From the NCBI GenBank assembly GCA_025765615.1, contig JAIVFJ010000375.1, positions 1 through 53,851 on the forward strand: a stretch of DNA of 53,851 bases, in the 5' to 3' direction. Shown in pieces: positions 44,134-53,851 of this stretch. The DNA is from Zopfochytrium polystomum. Lineage: Eukaryota > Chytridiomycota > Chytridiomycetes > Chytridiales > Chytridiaceae. Position numbers and translations under genes: made by a program. Each line of letters begins with the position of its first letter. Position 1 is the stretch's first letter. The notes under the pieces were generated by a model that ran no database searches, was not told where the DNA came from, and saw nothing but the letters and a program-made list of their open reading frames with translations.

Positions 44134-44403
44134 ATGACGCGCACAAAGAGAGGGGTCACCATGGCCGGCCACGACCGCCACCTGCAACGCAACGGTGGAG
44201 ACATCAAGTTTGCACCAAAGAAGGGCGGCGCTGGCCGGGGCAACTGGGGATCACCCCTGAACGACATGCTCTGGATGGGACCGAACGGCGGGAACCTTTC
44301 GTCGTCGCCGCCCTCCGGCACGGGGGGGCTCAAGATCCAGACCATGGACGAGGAGGAGTTTAAGAAAATGAAGGATTCCCTCATGGGCGTTGACGACTAC
44401 TGA
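44134..44403 (+). CDS. STF2-like small protein (HABP4/PAI-RBP1-type motif)
   Basis: 89 residues from ATG 44134 to TGA. It starts MTRT, has a short His/Arg/Asn-rich stretch (DRHLQRNGGD) and the motif KKGGAGRGNWGSP. Yeast Stf2/Tma10-type hydrophilic proteins share the MTRT start and a K-x-G-G-x-GKGNWG motif, linked to stress tolerance and ribosome or ATP-synthase association. The tail is acidic (TMDEEEFKKMKDSLMG). It is a single exon with a TATA box upstream and a T-rich 3' region. The family match rests on the short motif and the start only; the length (about 85 residues) agrees. Confidence 0.6.
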   Translation: MTRTKRGVTMAGHDRHLQRNGGDIKFAPKKGGAGRGNWGSPLNDMLWMGPNGGNLSSSPPSGTGGLKIQTMDEEEFKKMKDSLMGVDDY

Positions 44404-44819
44404 TTTCTTCCACTCCTTTTGATGATTGCCTTCCCTCTCTGTTTGGTATCGTTACGTGTGGTGTGGTTGGCTGCCTCCTTTGCTGCAGTGTTCGGCTTGG
44501 TGTAAGCGGTTTGGTGTCTCGGTGTGTAGTGTAGCGTAGTTCTTGTTCTGTGTGTGATGATTGCCTTGCGTTTGCTAGTCCTTCTCCGCCCGAGTGCGCC
44601 TTGTACTTCTCTCTTTCCCTCGTTCGTGTTCAAAATTTCGCAAACGTCCTTCCTTCTGCCAAAAACAACCCTCCTTTTTCCGCCGACTCTTCTATTCCTG
44701 CCTCTCGACAAACTCCAAACAAACAAAAAAAAAAAAAAAAAAAACAAAAGTCAAACCCGAAAGGAAATAAAACAGAAATTGACGTCTCAAAACCAGATCA
44801 ACCAAAGAATAAACGAACA
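44404..44819. other. Intergenic region between STF2-like gene and DPP III
   Basis: T-rich 3' UTR of the small gene, then C/T-rich and A-rich leader (A run about 44727-44745) of the peptidase gene. Nothing else is seen. Confidence 0.5.
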
Positions 44820-47812
44820 ATGCCCATCGACGAGACCACGAGACTGCTCCATGCCTGCGACGCCAACTTGCCGCTGACCCGTCTGGTGGTCAAGCAGCAC
44901 TTTGACGCCCTATCCGACGACGAGAAGCTGTACGGTGAGTGAGTGCGTATGTGCGATGCGTGCGTGCCTGCGTGCGTGCGTGCGTGCGTATGAGTCGTCC
45001 TGTCCATCGGTTTGTGCCGGCCTCATCCCAGCTGGGACGGGCATGCAAGGGAATGTATGACTGTGCCGCGACGCCCCGGTCCATGCAAAACGCTTCCCAT
45101 GCACCGCACCCATCTCTTTCTCATGCGCTCTTTCCCACAAACTACAGCCCATTGGATCGCAAAGGCCTCGTGGGCCGGCGCGCGCGTCATCGCCGGCCAG
45201 GCGTCGCACCACTCAAACTCGCTGGTGCAGATGTTTTTGGGTGAGGGAGAGAGACTTTGCATGCAGTGAATGCGGGCCACGAGGGTCCGTCCCGACCGCA
45301 ACCGCTGAAGCTCTTGATCGCGCGTATATCTCCTATGCAGACGTCTTTTCTGCCCCGCGCAACGGTGCGGACACCACACCGCCTCACATCCGGGACATGG
45401 AAGCTTACAAAGCGGCGACCGGGTTGTCCGACGCCGCGTGGAAGCAGTTTTTGGAGTACGCCGTCTCGGTCCTGTACAGTTGGGTGCTCGTCGTTGGTTG
45501 TTTGTGTTCACCCGACCCGTACTCGCCGTAATGCTTGAGTGGCTCACGTTTCGTTCCTCGAATCAACTGCCAGACTTGGCCAATTACACTGCCTTTGGAG
45601 ACGCAAAGTTTGTGCCGAACTGCACGCCAGAGGAGTTTGACGCAGCGATCAAGGCGTCTGAGAGCGAGAAGGCGGCGGAGACGTGGGCGGAGCTGAAGGA
45701 TGTAATTTTTTCGTTGGACGACCCGGCAAAGGTGAGCCTCTGCCTCCAAGAACGGACCGGTTTCACACGCGGATCGTCTTGCAGAACTTTATTGGCTACC
45801 CTTCGGAAGGCCATGTTACCGGATACTACAGGGGGGATCCCACCAAAGAAGAGATCCAAAAAATTCAAGTATGTGTAGATCCTATATGAGGGTTCGAGGA
45901 CATGATTAATTGAAGGGAATGATTTCTTTAGGCATTCCTGGACCAGAAGGGCATCCACACTCTAAACACCCGCCTCACAAAGAAATCCCCCACCGAGTAC
46001 ACGTTGCACATTGCCAGCGCGTCCACCAAAGCGCCTAAAAATCAAAAGGAAACCGAATTCACGATGGACGGACGGCACAATCGTAACTCTCGAGTACGGA
46101 GATTTCAGCGCATTGATGCGCAAGGCCGCCCTTGCCATCCGTCGTGCCATGTTTTGCTGCGCAAACGAAACGCAGCGTAAAATGGTCGAAGCGTACGCAA
46201 TGTCGTGGGAAACTGGAGAGATGGAATTGCACAAGGAGTCGCAGCGACTGTGGATCAAGGACGTCGGGCCCGTCGTTGAGTCGAACGTTGGGTTCGTTGA
46301 GGTGAGTTTGCTGTTAAGAGTCGTTTTCGGGGGCCCTAAGCGAAATTATCCCTCACGCTCAGACGTACAAAGATCCGGCTGGCGTGCGAGCCGAGTGGGA
46401 GGGCTTTGTTGCAAGTAAGTAGTGGTTTGTGTCCTGATTTCAGCTCGACTGGCACGAACTCGGTTACTGATAAAAATTTAGTTGTCAACAAGGACCAGAC
46501 TGCGAAATTCGGCGCTCTGGTCGATGCTGCCGAATCCTTCCTCGCCCTCCTTCCATGGCCCCGCGCCTTTGAGAAGGACGTCTTCAACCGACCCGATTTC
46601 ACGTCCCTCGAAGTCCTCTCCTTCTGCACGGGCGGCTCGCCGCCGCTGGGCATCAACATCCCCAACTACGACGACATCCGCCAGACACTCGGCTTCAAAA
46701 ACGTATCTCTCGGCAACGTCGCCAACGCCCCCAAAGCCGAGAACGAGCTTATCCCCTTTGTCGCCCCCGAGGACTTGGCGATGTTTGAAAAGCTGCGCGG
46801 CCGCGCTTTTGAGGTGCAGGTCGGGCTGCACGAGATGCTCGGGCACGGGTCGGGGAAGCTGCTGACGGAACGGGAGGACGGAACGTTCGACTTTGACAGA
46901 GAGACGACTCTTGATCCGAGGGACGGGACGCCCGTCAAGAGCTGGTACAAGCAAGGGCAGACGTGGAACTCTGTGTTTGGCGCCGCTGCCTCTTCGATGG
47001 AGGAGTGCAGAGCCGAGCTTGTCGCGTTGGCGCTCATGGGTGAGTGAGAGATCTTGCCTGTGCGAGAGTGTTTGTGTGTATTTTCCCCTGAAATAATCGC
47101 GATAATTCCCCCCGCAGACAATCGCGACGTGCTCAAGATCTTCGAGATTGAAGAGGACGAGGCGATGGACATCGTTCACACGGCGTACTTGACCATGGTA
47201 CGAGCCGGTCTTGTCGCGCTTCAAGTGTACGACCCCAAGGTATGAAGCGCTCAAATTTTCGATGTTTGCAACAATATTTTGAAGAAATGCGTTCACTTTG
47301 TGCAGGCCAAAAAGTGGGGTCAAGCCCACAGCCAAGCTCGCTTCGGCATCATGCAAAAGCTGCTCGCGTCGGGCGCGGCGTCGATCGACGAGGTCAAGGA
47401 CGCAGCGACGGGCGCGCTGGACGACCTTGTGATTCGGGTGCACCGCGACTTGATCCTCACAAAGGGCCTCCCCGCGGTGCAGACGTTCCTTCGGGACATG
47501 CAGATCACCAAGTCGACGGCCGACGCGGCGCGCGGGGTGCCGTGGTACGTCGAGATCACGAGCGTGTCGGAGAAATTTGAAAAGTACCGCGAGGTGGTTG
47601 TCAGGAAGAAGCAGCCGCGGAAGGTGTTTGTTCAGGTGAGAGGATTGCTTCTTTTCTTGTACTTTGGGGTTCCCCCATCGTTGTGACCTTTGCCGTGCCG
47701 TCCTCGATACTCAAAAGGGCAATACGTACATCGAGCGCGGAACTGCGGTGTTGAAAGAGTACCCGCTGACTCTTGAAGGCTTCATCGAGTCTGTGATCGA
47801 GAGAGACATTAG
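44820..47812 (+). CDS. Dipeptidyl peptidase III (M49 zinc peptidase)
   Basis: Cytosolic exopeptidase that removes dipeptides from the N-terminus of short peptides. Exons: 44820-44934, 45148-45240, 45341-45478, 45574-45731, 45785-45868, 45932-46301, 46363-46414, 46482-47039, 47118-47239, 47306-47635 and 47718 to about 47812. The zinc site is HEMLGH (46829-46846, HEXXGH) with the third ligand in EECRAE (47000-47017). Other family blocks are LEYGDFSALMRKAALAIRRA, SFCTGGSPPLGINIPNYDD and WYKQGQTWNSVFG. In exon 6 a repeated GACG (around 46066) shifts the frame between EFTMDG and TIVTLEYGD. At the 3' end the frame does not stop after GFIESVIERD; a TAG at 47810-47812 lies in another frame, so a further slip or a last intron is likely. 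Start 44820 gives a normal N-terminus (MPIDETTRLLHA). Confidence 0.93.
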
Positions 47813-48063
47813 TCGCCGGAAAGGGAGAAGCGCCTCGTTGCTTCCGTCATCCATCCCGTTGAAAATGGATGGTTGCTTGCCCTTTTTTTTTCCTTTTTTT
47901 TTTTTTTTTTTTCTTTTCTTTTCCCGTCTTCCCGAATTGGGCAAGCAAAAATTCTCGGGCGCAGACAAACAGAAAAAGTGCTGGCTGAGAGCAGACAGAC
48001 TGGACGGACAGGCCGCATGGGCTTGCCAAGTCAGTCGCCCACCCAAGAATCGTCATTTCTATT

Positions 48064-48134
48064 TTGTCTGTGAGCTCATTCGGTGCTGCTGCCAACCGAC
48101 TCCGCCGACGCTTCCGACGCTCCATCGAGAGAGA

Positions 48135-48171
<37 letters not shown>

Positions 48172-51100
48172 ACGCATCGGCGCTCTCCCTCGATAACGCC
48201 CGTCCCCCTTCCCCGCCCCTCCTCTTCGAAGCACCGGGGCGCTCACCGAAGCGGCGCTCACCGCCAATCACCCACCACTCACCACCACCGGCTGAGGAAA
48301 AAAGGTCCCTCCTGCCTGCCTGAAGCTTCGAAACTCCCCTCTCCTGACGATGCCGTCTCCGTCTCGTTCGCCACCGATTCACCACCACAACGTGCACCAC
48401 CACCAGCCGCCTCTTCCAGCTTTTCTTCTCAGCCATCCGTTCCAACCCCTTCCTCTTCGACTTCTCCTTCTCCCTTTGCAACAACAGACTCCTCTCCTGC
48501 ATCGTACTCATCGTCATCAACATCGAGCCAGCAGCTGCAGCCTCAATCGGACGAAACACAGCAACCGCGAGACCCGCAACAGCTGAAACTGCATGTACCG
48601 CACGCGCAGAAACCCTCCCAATCAGTTGCCGGCAGCAGCCGCTCCAAGCTGTCCTCCGATGACGACTCTGTTTCGAAATTTGTCATCGCCTCGTCCCGCG
48701 TTCTGGTCGATGCGTCGGAGGAGGGCCTCATCGGCGCGGGCACATACGGCGTTGTCCGGCGCGCACTCTACGACCAGCATCCCGTCGTTGTAAAAACTCT
48801 CATCCTAAGATCCCTTTCCAAACGGCTGGCCACCGACTTCAAGCGTGAAGCCAGCGTGCTATCCGAACTAAACCACCCTCGCGTCGTCCGATTCTACGGC
48901 TGCATCCTTGAACCTGGATATTCAGCGCTTGTCATGGAGTACCTTCCCCTTGGTTCGCTCTTTGAAATCTACATCAACGGCACCGACCCATCAGACGAGT
49001 CCGCACCCATCAACCTACCCCACTTTGCTGCCCGCTTGCAGCTCGCCGTCGACGTGGCCAGCGGAATGAACTATCTCCACACCCACAAACCCACTCCCAT
49101 TTTCCACCGCGACTTGAAATCCATGAACGTCCTGTGCGAGAACGACCCCTACCGGCCGCCTCCGCGCCAAGCTGGCCGATTTCGGTCTCGCCCTCGTGAA
49201 AACTGAGACAATGACAAACAGCATGGGAGGCAGTGTCTTGGTCCCCGTCAGCCCGACCACCTTGAGCAACCGCAACACCTCGTCGACCGAGGGCGATTTC
49301 GCCCGCGGGCCGAAAGGCACGCTGGTGTGGATGGCGCCAGAACTCAACAACTTGCACGCCAAATACACCGCATCATGCGACGTTTACTCTTTTGGCGTCC
49401 TCCTGACTGAAATTGGTTCGTGGGCAGGCCCGTACACCATCCGCGTCGACCAGCTGCGCTTCGAGGTGCTCAAGGCGACGCTCGCTCGTGGCACTCTCCC
49501 GCAACTCATCTTTCCCCCGAGACGTGCCCGACAGGTTCGCGAAATCCTTGCGCCGTGCCTATCCTTTTCAGCCCCACACCGCCCCTCGTTTGCAGAGCTG
49601 CTGCCGGCCCTGGAGCAGCTGCAAGCGGACCTCCCGTTCCTCGCCCCGCTATCACCCGAACCCGAATCCCCGGCACGGACCTCTGCAACGACGGCTGCTG
49701 ACACGATTGTTCCCAGCGTCGCGGTGTCGCCGCCATCCTCTGGAAACTCGCTGAGCACAAAGATACGGTCGAATGGCTCGGAGGGGTCGAGGAGCTTCCC
49801 GCGAGGCGATGTCATGAGAGCCGAGCTGTTGAGAGAGAAGGTGCCGGAGTTGAAAGAGTTGGATCCGGCGACGGAGGAACGTATTTTGGATAAACTGCTC
49901 CGCCTGACGAAGCGGCGGGCCATTAGTCTGGGTAAGTCCCTTTTTCTACGGACCGGCCGAGTTTTTCCAAAATTGATCTCATTAACCGTTTCCTCGTTTC
50001 CAACTTACTCCTTAGTCGTGTGTTTGACTATTGTCTGCGTCGTCGTTGTTGCCGCTGCGGTAACCGTTGTCTTGGTTCTCAAGAACCGTAAAACGCCAGA
50101 AATATTCGACACTGCGTCCAATGTCGCCATTACCACGTCCGTCACCACCACTATTACGACCACAGACTCTGTAGGCAAGACAGTCGTTACCACGAAGGTC
50201 TCCCAGTCCACAATGGTGCCGTCCGTTGTGACGGTCCCACCACGCAGTACGTGGGCGACGCTACACCGACTGCCTCGGCTCCATCCGTGGTGCAAGAAAC
50301 CACTGACATTGCTCAGTGTGCGAGCGACTTGCCTGTAGCAGCGGGGAACCCGAGGGACTTTACTGGGTTCAGCGATTCCCTGTCTTTCCCGTACTACGTG
50401 AGCGATGCGTCAGTACTGACGCCATTACTGGACAGAGTTTTTCGAGATCGAGCAGTACAGCTTCTATTATGCGAATGGGCGCACGGCATTTGCACCGAAC
50501 GTGGGCATCCTCTGCTCAGAGCTGTACCAGCATCCCGGAAACACCTACTACTACTATCTCTGGGTCAACGTCTTGGACAAGAACTACAGTCCGGTCGGCA
50601 CTGCTCAGTTTATACCCGAGATTTACACGCAGCATGATCACGCCACGATGATTTCGTCCTCAACGACGGGATTCGCGGTCGCGTTCCCGGCGCGGCAGGA
50701 GCTGTGCACCGCAACGGACTTTATCACATCCCTGTGGGTGGACGTGATAGCAGGCTGCTCCACGGGGTCGAACGACTGGCTCACGGTGATTGTGTTTACG
50801 CAGCAGACCGCGCTGTTTTCCGTGACGTCAACGCTCAAGGGCAAATCCCAGTACTGCGCGAGCGGTGCTGGGACCACGGGGGGCACGCAAGCATCGGGCG
50901 GAACGTCACCGACCGGATCAACCACGTCAACAGGAGGGACGGCCAAAGTTGCGCAACATCTCTCGCGCCGCGACGTCGTCCGCCCGACCATCAACACGAC
51001 GGGCACGGCACTGTCACCCGTCGACTACCCCGTCGCGCTCGCCAACATTGCGCAGCTCAACTCGACGTCGCTCGCTCCGGACGGCGTGCTCATGGTACAA

Positions 51101-51286
51101 GGGTTCGGCGTGTTTGCGGGCAACGCCACGGCGACGGCCGCCGCGTCTTCGCAAGCGTCAGCGACCAAGGCGACAAAGTCGCACGCGCGGCCGACCGTGT
51201 CTCGCCAAGGCGCGTCGCTGATGGAGCACGTGTGCCTGGCCATGCTTGTCGCGACGGTCGGGGTGCTGGTTTTTGGCCGCGGCTGA
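48064..51286 (+). CDS. TKL-type protein kinase with membrane span and C-terminal putative ectodomain
   Basis: A Ser/Pro/Gln-rich N-terminus leads to a kinase domain: glycine loop GAGTYGVV (48736), Lys in VVVKTL, FKREASVLSELNHPRVVRFY, HRDLKSMNVL (HRD at 49105-49113), LADFGLAL (about 49175), GTLVWMAPEL (about 49320) and DVYSFGVLLTEIG. Between HRD and DFG the frame slips by one base near 49155. After the kinase an 84-nt intron (49932-50015) joins to a strong membrane span, VCLTIVCVVVVAAAVTVVLV, then NRK. Thr-rich sequence and a novel domain with several Cys (about 50290-50890) follow, in frames that change near 50240 and 50440. A final Ser/Thr/Ala stalk ends in a hydrophobic tail (VCLAMLVATVGVLVFG) at TGA 51286. 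All catalytic motifs are present. The start is unresolved: the kinase frame opens at 48064 with no ATG before the domain. Confidence 0.75.
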
Positions 51287-52462
51287 TGGTTCTTTGTGTA
51301 AAGATGTCGGGGGATCGTTGGAGTGTGGTGTGGGGTGGATTTCGCTTTGTACAGGGCGTTGGTTTTGTTCGGAGTACTCTCTTTGTCGCTCTCACTCTCT
51401 TCTCTCACTCTGTTCTCTCTCTCTCCTCTGTCTCTCTCTTTCTCTCGCTACCCCCCATCCCTTCCCTACCCGCTTTGTGTTGTCAAAAAAGAGCAAGTGA
51501 GCGGCGTTGGTGATACAAGATCCAATGGGGGAGGGGGAGGCGGGGGAAAGAAAACGCAGCCTGTTGGTTTTTTTTCCGTCTTGGCACTCTTATTCTTCCC
51601 ACTCTTCTGTTTTTTTCTTGTTGCCTCCCTCAGTGCATCTATTCCTCCTGTTAGCGCTTATCCCTCCTTACCCTGTCCCTCACCACCGCATTCCCTCCCC
51701 CCCGCCCTTCTCCCCTTCTCCTTCATCCCCCCCTTTCCTTTTCTCTCTCTAGATAACAAGCACACTTCTATGGGATCTGTTAGTCCTTCTACAGTTCGGT
51801 TTTTGCTCTTTCTCTCGCTCTCTGTCATTTTCGTTTCTGTCCGAAGCCCTTGTTTTGATTTGCCGTGTGCGTGACCCATTCGAAAAATAAGAAGAAAAGG
51901 AGTGAAAGAGAGATGTCGTCGTTTTGTTTTCGTCAAGCCCAGAAGGATGGCACAGCGAGTGAGTGTGATCAGCTTGCATGGAGAGAGGAGAGAGAGAGAG
52001 AGGAGCGAGAGAGAGAGAGACAGAGAGAGAAGAGAGGCAGAGAGACAGAGAGGACCAAGAGTCCCTCCAGTCCACGTGGTTGCAGAAAGCGCGTGACTGA
52101 CAAGTCTGTCTGAAGCACAATCTGGCCCCCCCAAAATCCCCAAAACCCAAAGAGAGATTCCCTCCGCCGTCTGTCTGTCTGTCTGCGTCCGCTCGCACCA
52201 AACGCATAAACAATAGCAAAGGCAAATAATATCAAAAAAAGCAAAAAAAAAAAAAAGGAAAAAAAAAAAGGCAGGGCACCCCCATCTCTTAAGCTCCCCT
52301 CATCTCATTCACACACACCTTGGCCCCACTTAAACTTAAAGCCGACTACCAAATCTCCTTGCGCAGAGCCACCCAAAGCATAGCAAACCAGAAACCCAGT
52401 TACTCGGTTCATTCGCAAAGTGAGAGAGCAAAGCAGCTAGCTTCCCTTCGGGCATTCCAAAC
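51287..52462. other. Intergenic region with C/T and G/A tracts
   Basis: C/T-rich stretches (about 51380-51450), a GA-rich stretch (about 51980-52050) and A runs (about 52240-52270). It is probably the 3' UTR of the kinase and the promoter of the hydrolase. No gene is supported. Confidence 0.5.
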
Positions 52463-53851
52463 ATGGCCTCCTCGTCCGCTGCTGCCGCCGTTGCTGTCGC
52501 TACTGCGGCTTCGACCTCTGCTGCAGCTGCCTCGGCGGCGTCTTCATTGGTCTCCTCGACATACCCTTCGGCGATCGCTCCGCTGCTCCTCTTTGGGACA
52601 GCCTCGTCGTGCTCCTCCTCCTCTTCGACAATAGCCGTCGCAACGACGTCGTCATCTCTCTCTGCTCCCCTCCCTGCTGGTGCCCTTGTCGGGTGGCCCT
52701 GGCTCCTTCCTCCCTTCGCCACCCTCGCCACTCGCTCCGACGCCACAACACCAGCACTTCCCGCCGTCGCCGGGCAACCCCGCCCTCGCCCCAACAACCT
52801 CCCGCATCCTCCAGCTCTCCACCGCTTCAGCCTCTTCCACTGCCCAACCGTCCCACGCGTACTCTTACCGACCGCCACCATCTCGCCTCCACTCGCACTT
52901 GGTCTCATCCTCACGCCCCTGGTCCTCTCCGCTTCCCGTCGATCCTGGTCCCACGAACGCAGCGCGTCATCTCTTGCTGCCGTCACCACCGGAAGGCGAT
53001 TCTCGACCGTCGCAACGGAACAGCTTGCGGTCTCCGGTCAGCCGTTCTTCCGGACCCTCCTCCTCCTCGTCGACGTTGCCGCCGTCAGGGACGAGGATGG
53101 CCAAAAGCTGAACGATGCGGTCGATCTGTGGGCTGGGTCGCCCAAGTGGTCCCGGCAACTGGTGAGTCTGGTCGCTGATTGCGATTTGGGTTAGGGGGGA
53201 CGTGTGCGGTGGGGCTTCAGCCTCGGAGGTCCGTGACCCGTTGTGAGCATATGACGCACGCTCATCCACTCGTCATGTGAACACTTGACAAACACCAATA
53301 CGACTTAATCCTCCCAGAGCATCGCTGTTCCGCTCTACCGCACCGCCCTTACCGCGACCCGCCACACCCTCCGCGGCGTCCGGCATGTCACGGAACTGGT
53401 TTCGGTATCTCTACCGGAAGGCGTCAAGGTCACCCGAACTGCCCTGCCGCGCCGGAAGGGTATTAAAGTGGTCGACGGAATCGATTTGAAGGACGCCGAT
53501 GAGGAGGGCGAGATTCCAGCGGAGTGGCTCGTTCACGAGCCCAACGTTGCTGCCGAACGCGAGCGCAACCCTTCTGGCGAACCGGAGAAGATCATCCTCT
53601 ATTTTCATGGGTACGTTGTCCTTGTCTCAAGCCACCCCAATATTTTCAAACTTACGCCTCTTGCACCGATATTAGGGGCGGATATTTCTCGTGCAGCTCT
53701 GCGACCCATCGCTCGCTGACCTCACGTCTCTCTGAAGCAACGGGATGCCGCGTGCTCTCAGTGGACTACAGGCTTGCTCCGGAACACCCCTTTCCTCTCC
53801 CGCTCCACGACGCGATTTGTGCGTACCTCTCGCTCGTCGACCCCGTGGACC
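52463..53851 (+). CDS. Alpha/beta hydrolase (HSL/AB hydrolase_3 type), cut by window end
   Basis: Esterase or lipase-like enzyme. Exons: 52463-53161, 53318-53610, and 53676 onward, with introns of 156 and 65 nt that join in frame. Exon 1 starts at ATG 52463 with an Ala/Ser-rich N-terminus; its middle part may contain a frame slip. The end (VDLWAGSPKWSRQL) joins SIAVPLYRTALTATRHTLRG. The oxyanion motif HGGGYF is split by the second intron (CATGG/GGGCGG), and the family block VDYRLAPEHPFPLPLHDA follows at about 53761-53814. The nucleophile GDSAGG and the later Asp and His lie beyond the window. The HGGG motif and DYRLAPE block point to the hormone-sensitive-lipase group, which includes fungal steryl acetyl hydrolases; the substrate cannot be told. 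Confidence 0.8.

Overview
The window is nuclear DNA from a GC-rich filamentous or zoosporic fungus. Host genes have short GT-AG introns (38 to about 580 nt). The gene set is fungal: an EB1 microtubule plus-end protein, a glyoxal-oxidase-type copper radical oxidase, an M49 dipeptidyl peptidase III, an STF2-like small protein, a TKL-type protein kinase and an HSL-type alpha/beta hydrolase. An early-diverging (chytrid-like) fungus seems likeliest, but no rRNA or other marker fixes the taxon.

Layout: 0.6-5.3 kb holds two convergent low-complexity genes, one Ser/Pro-rich (+) and one Gln-rich (-). From 5.4 to about 33 kb is a block of transposable elements that is visibly more AT-rich. It starts with unassigned repeat-like DNA and a Tc1/mariner transposase fragment, then a decayed Ty1/copia copy (7.9-11.5 kb), a second LTR family (LTR-B) and a diverged copia gag. 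From 15.6 to 32.4 kb is a nested stack. An old minus-strand copia is split by a LINE with a 12-bp target duplication. The LINE is itself split by a solo LTR-B (duplication CGACT) and by a young copia with two identical 239-bp LTRs (duplication GGCCC). From 33.8 kb to the end the DNA is genic again: an orphan 3' exon (+), one or two Ser-rich membrane-protein genes (-), EB1 (-), then glyoxal oxidase, STF2-like, DPP III, kinase and hydrolase (all +, the last cut by the window end).

Many coding regions that are clearly conserved change reading frame at homopolymers or short tandem duplications. This affects the oxidase, DPP III, kinase, the membrane-protein genes and the LINE. The pattern is more like uncorrected long-read indels than true pseudogenes, so most host frames should be read as probably intact genes in an imperfect assembly.

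The host genes do not form a pathway; they look like an ordinary fungal gene neighbourhood. The most unusual items are the young copia (internally deleted gag-integrase fusion, candidate phase-0 intron before the reverse transcriptase, in-frame stop before RNase H), the LINE with ORF1/ORF2 overlapping as ATGA, the minisatellite-bearing LTR-B, and a kinase whose catalytic domain is N-terminal to a membrane span and a C-terminal putative ectodomain.
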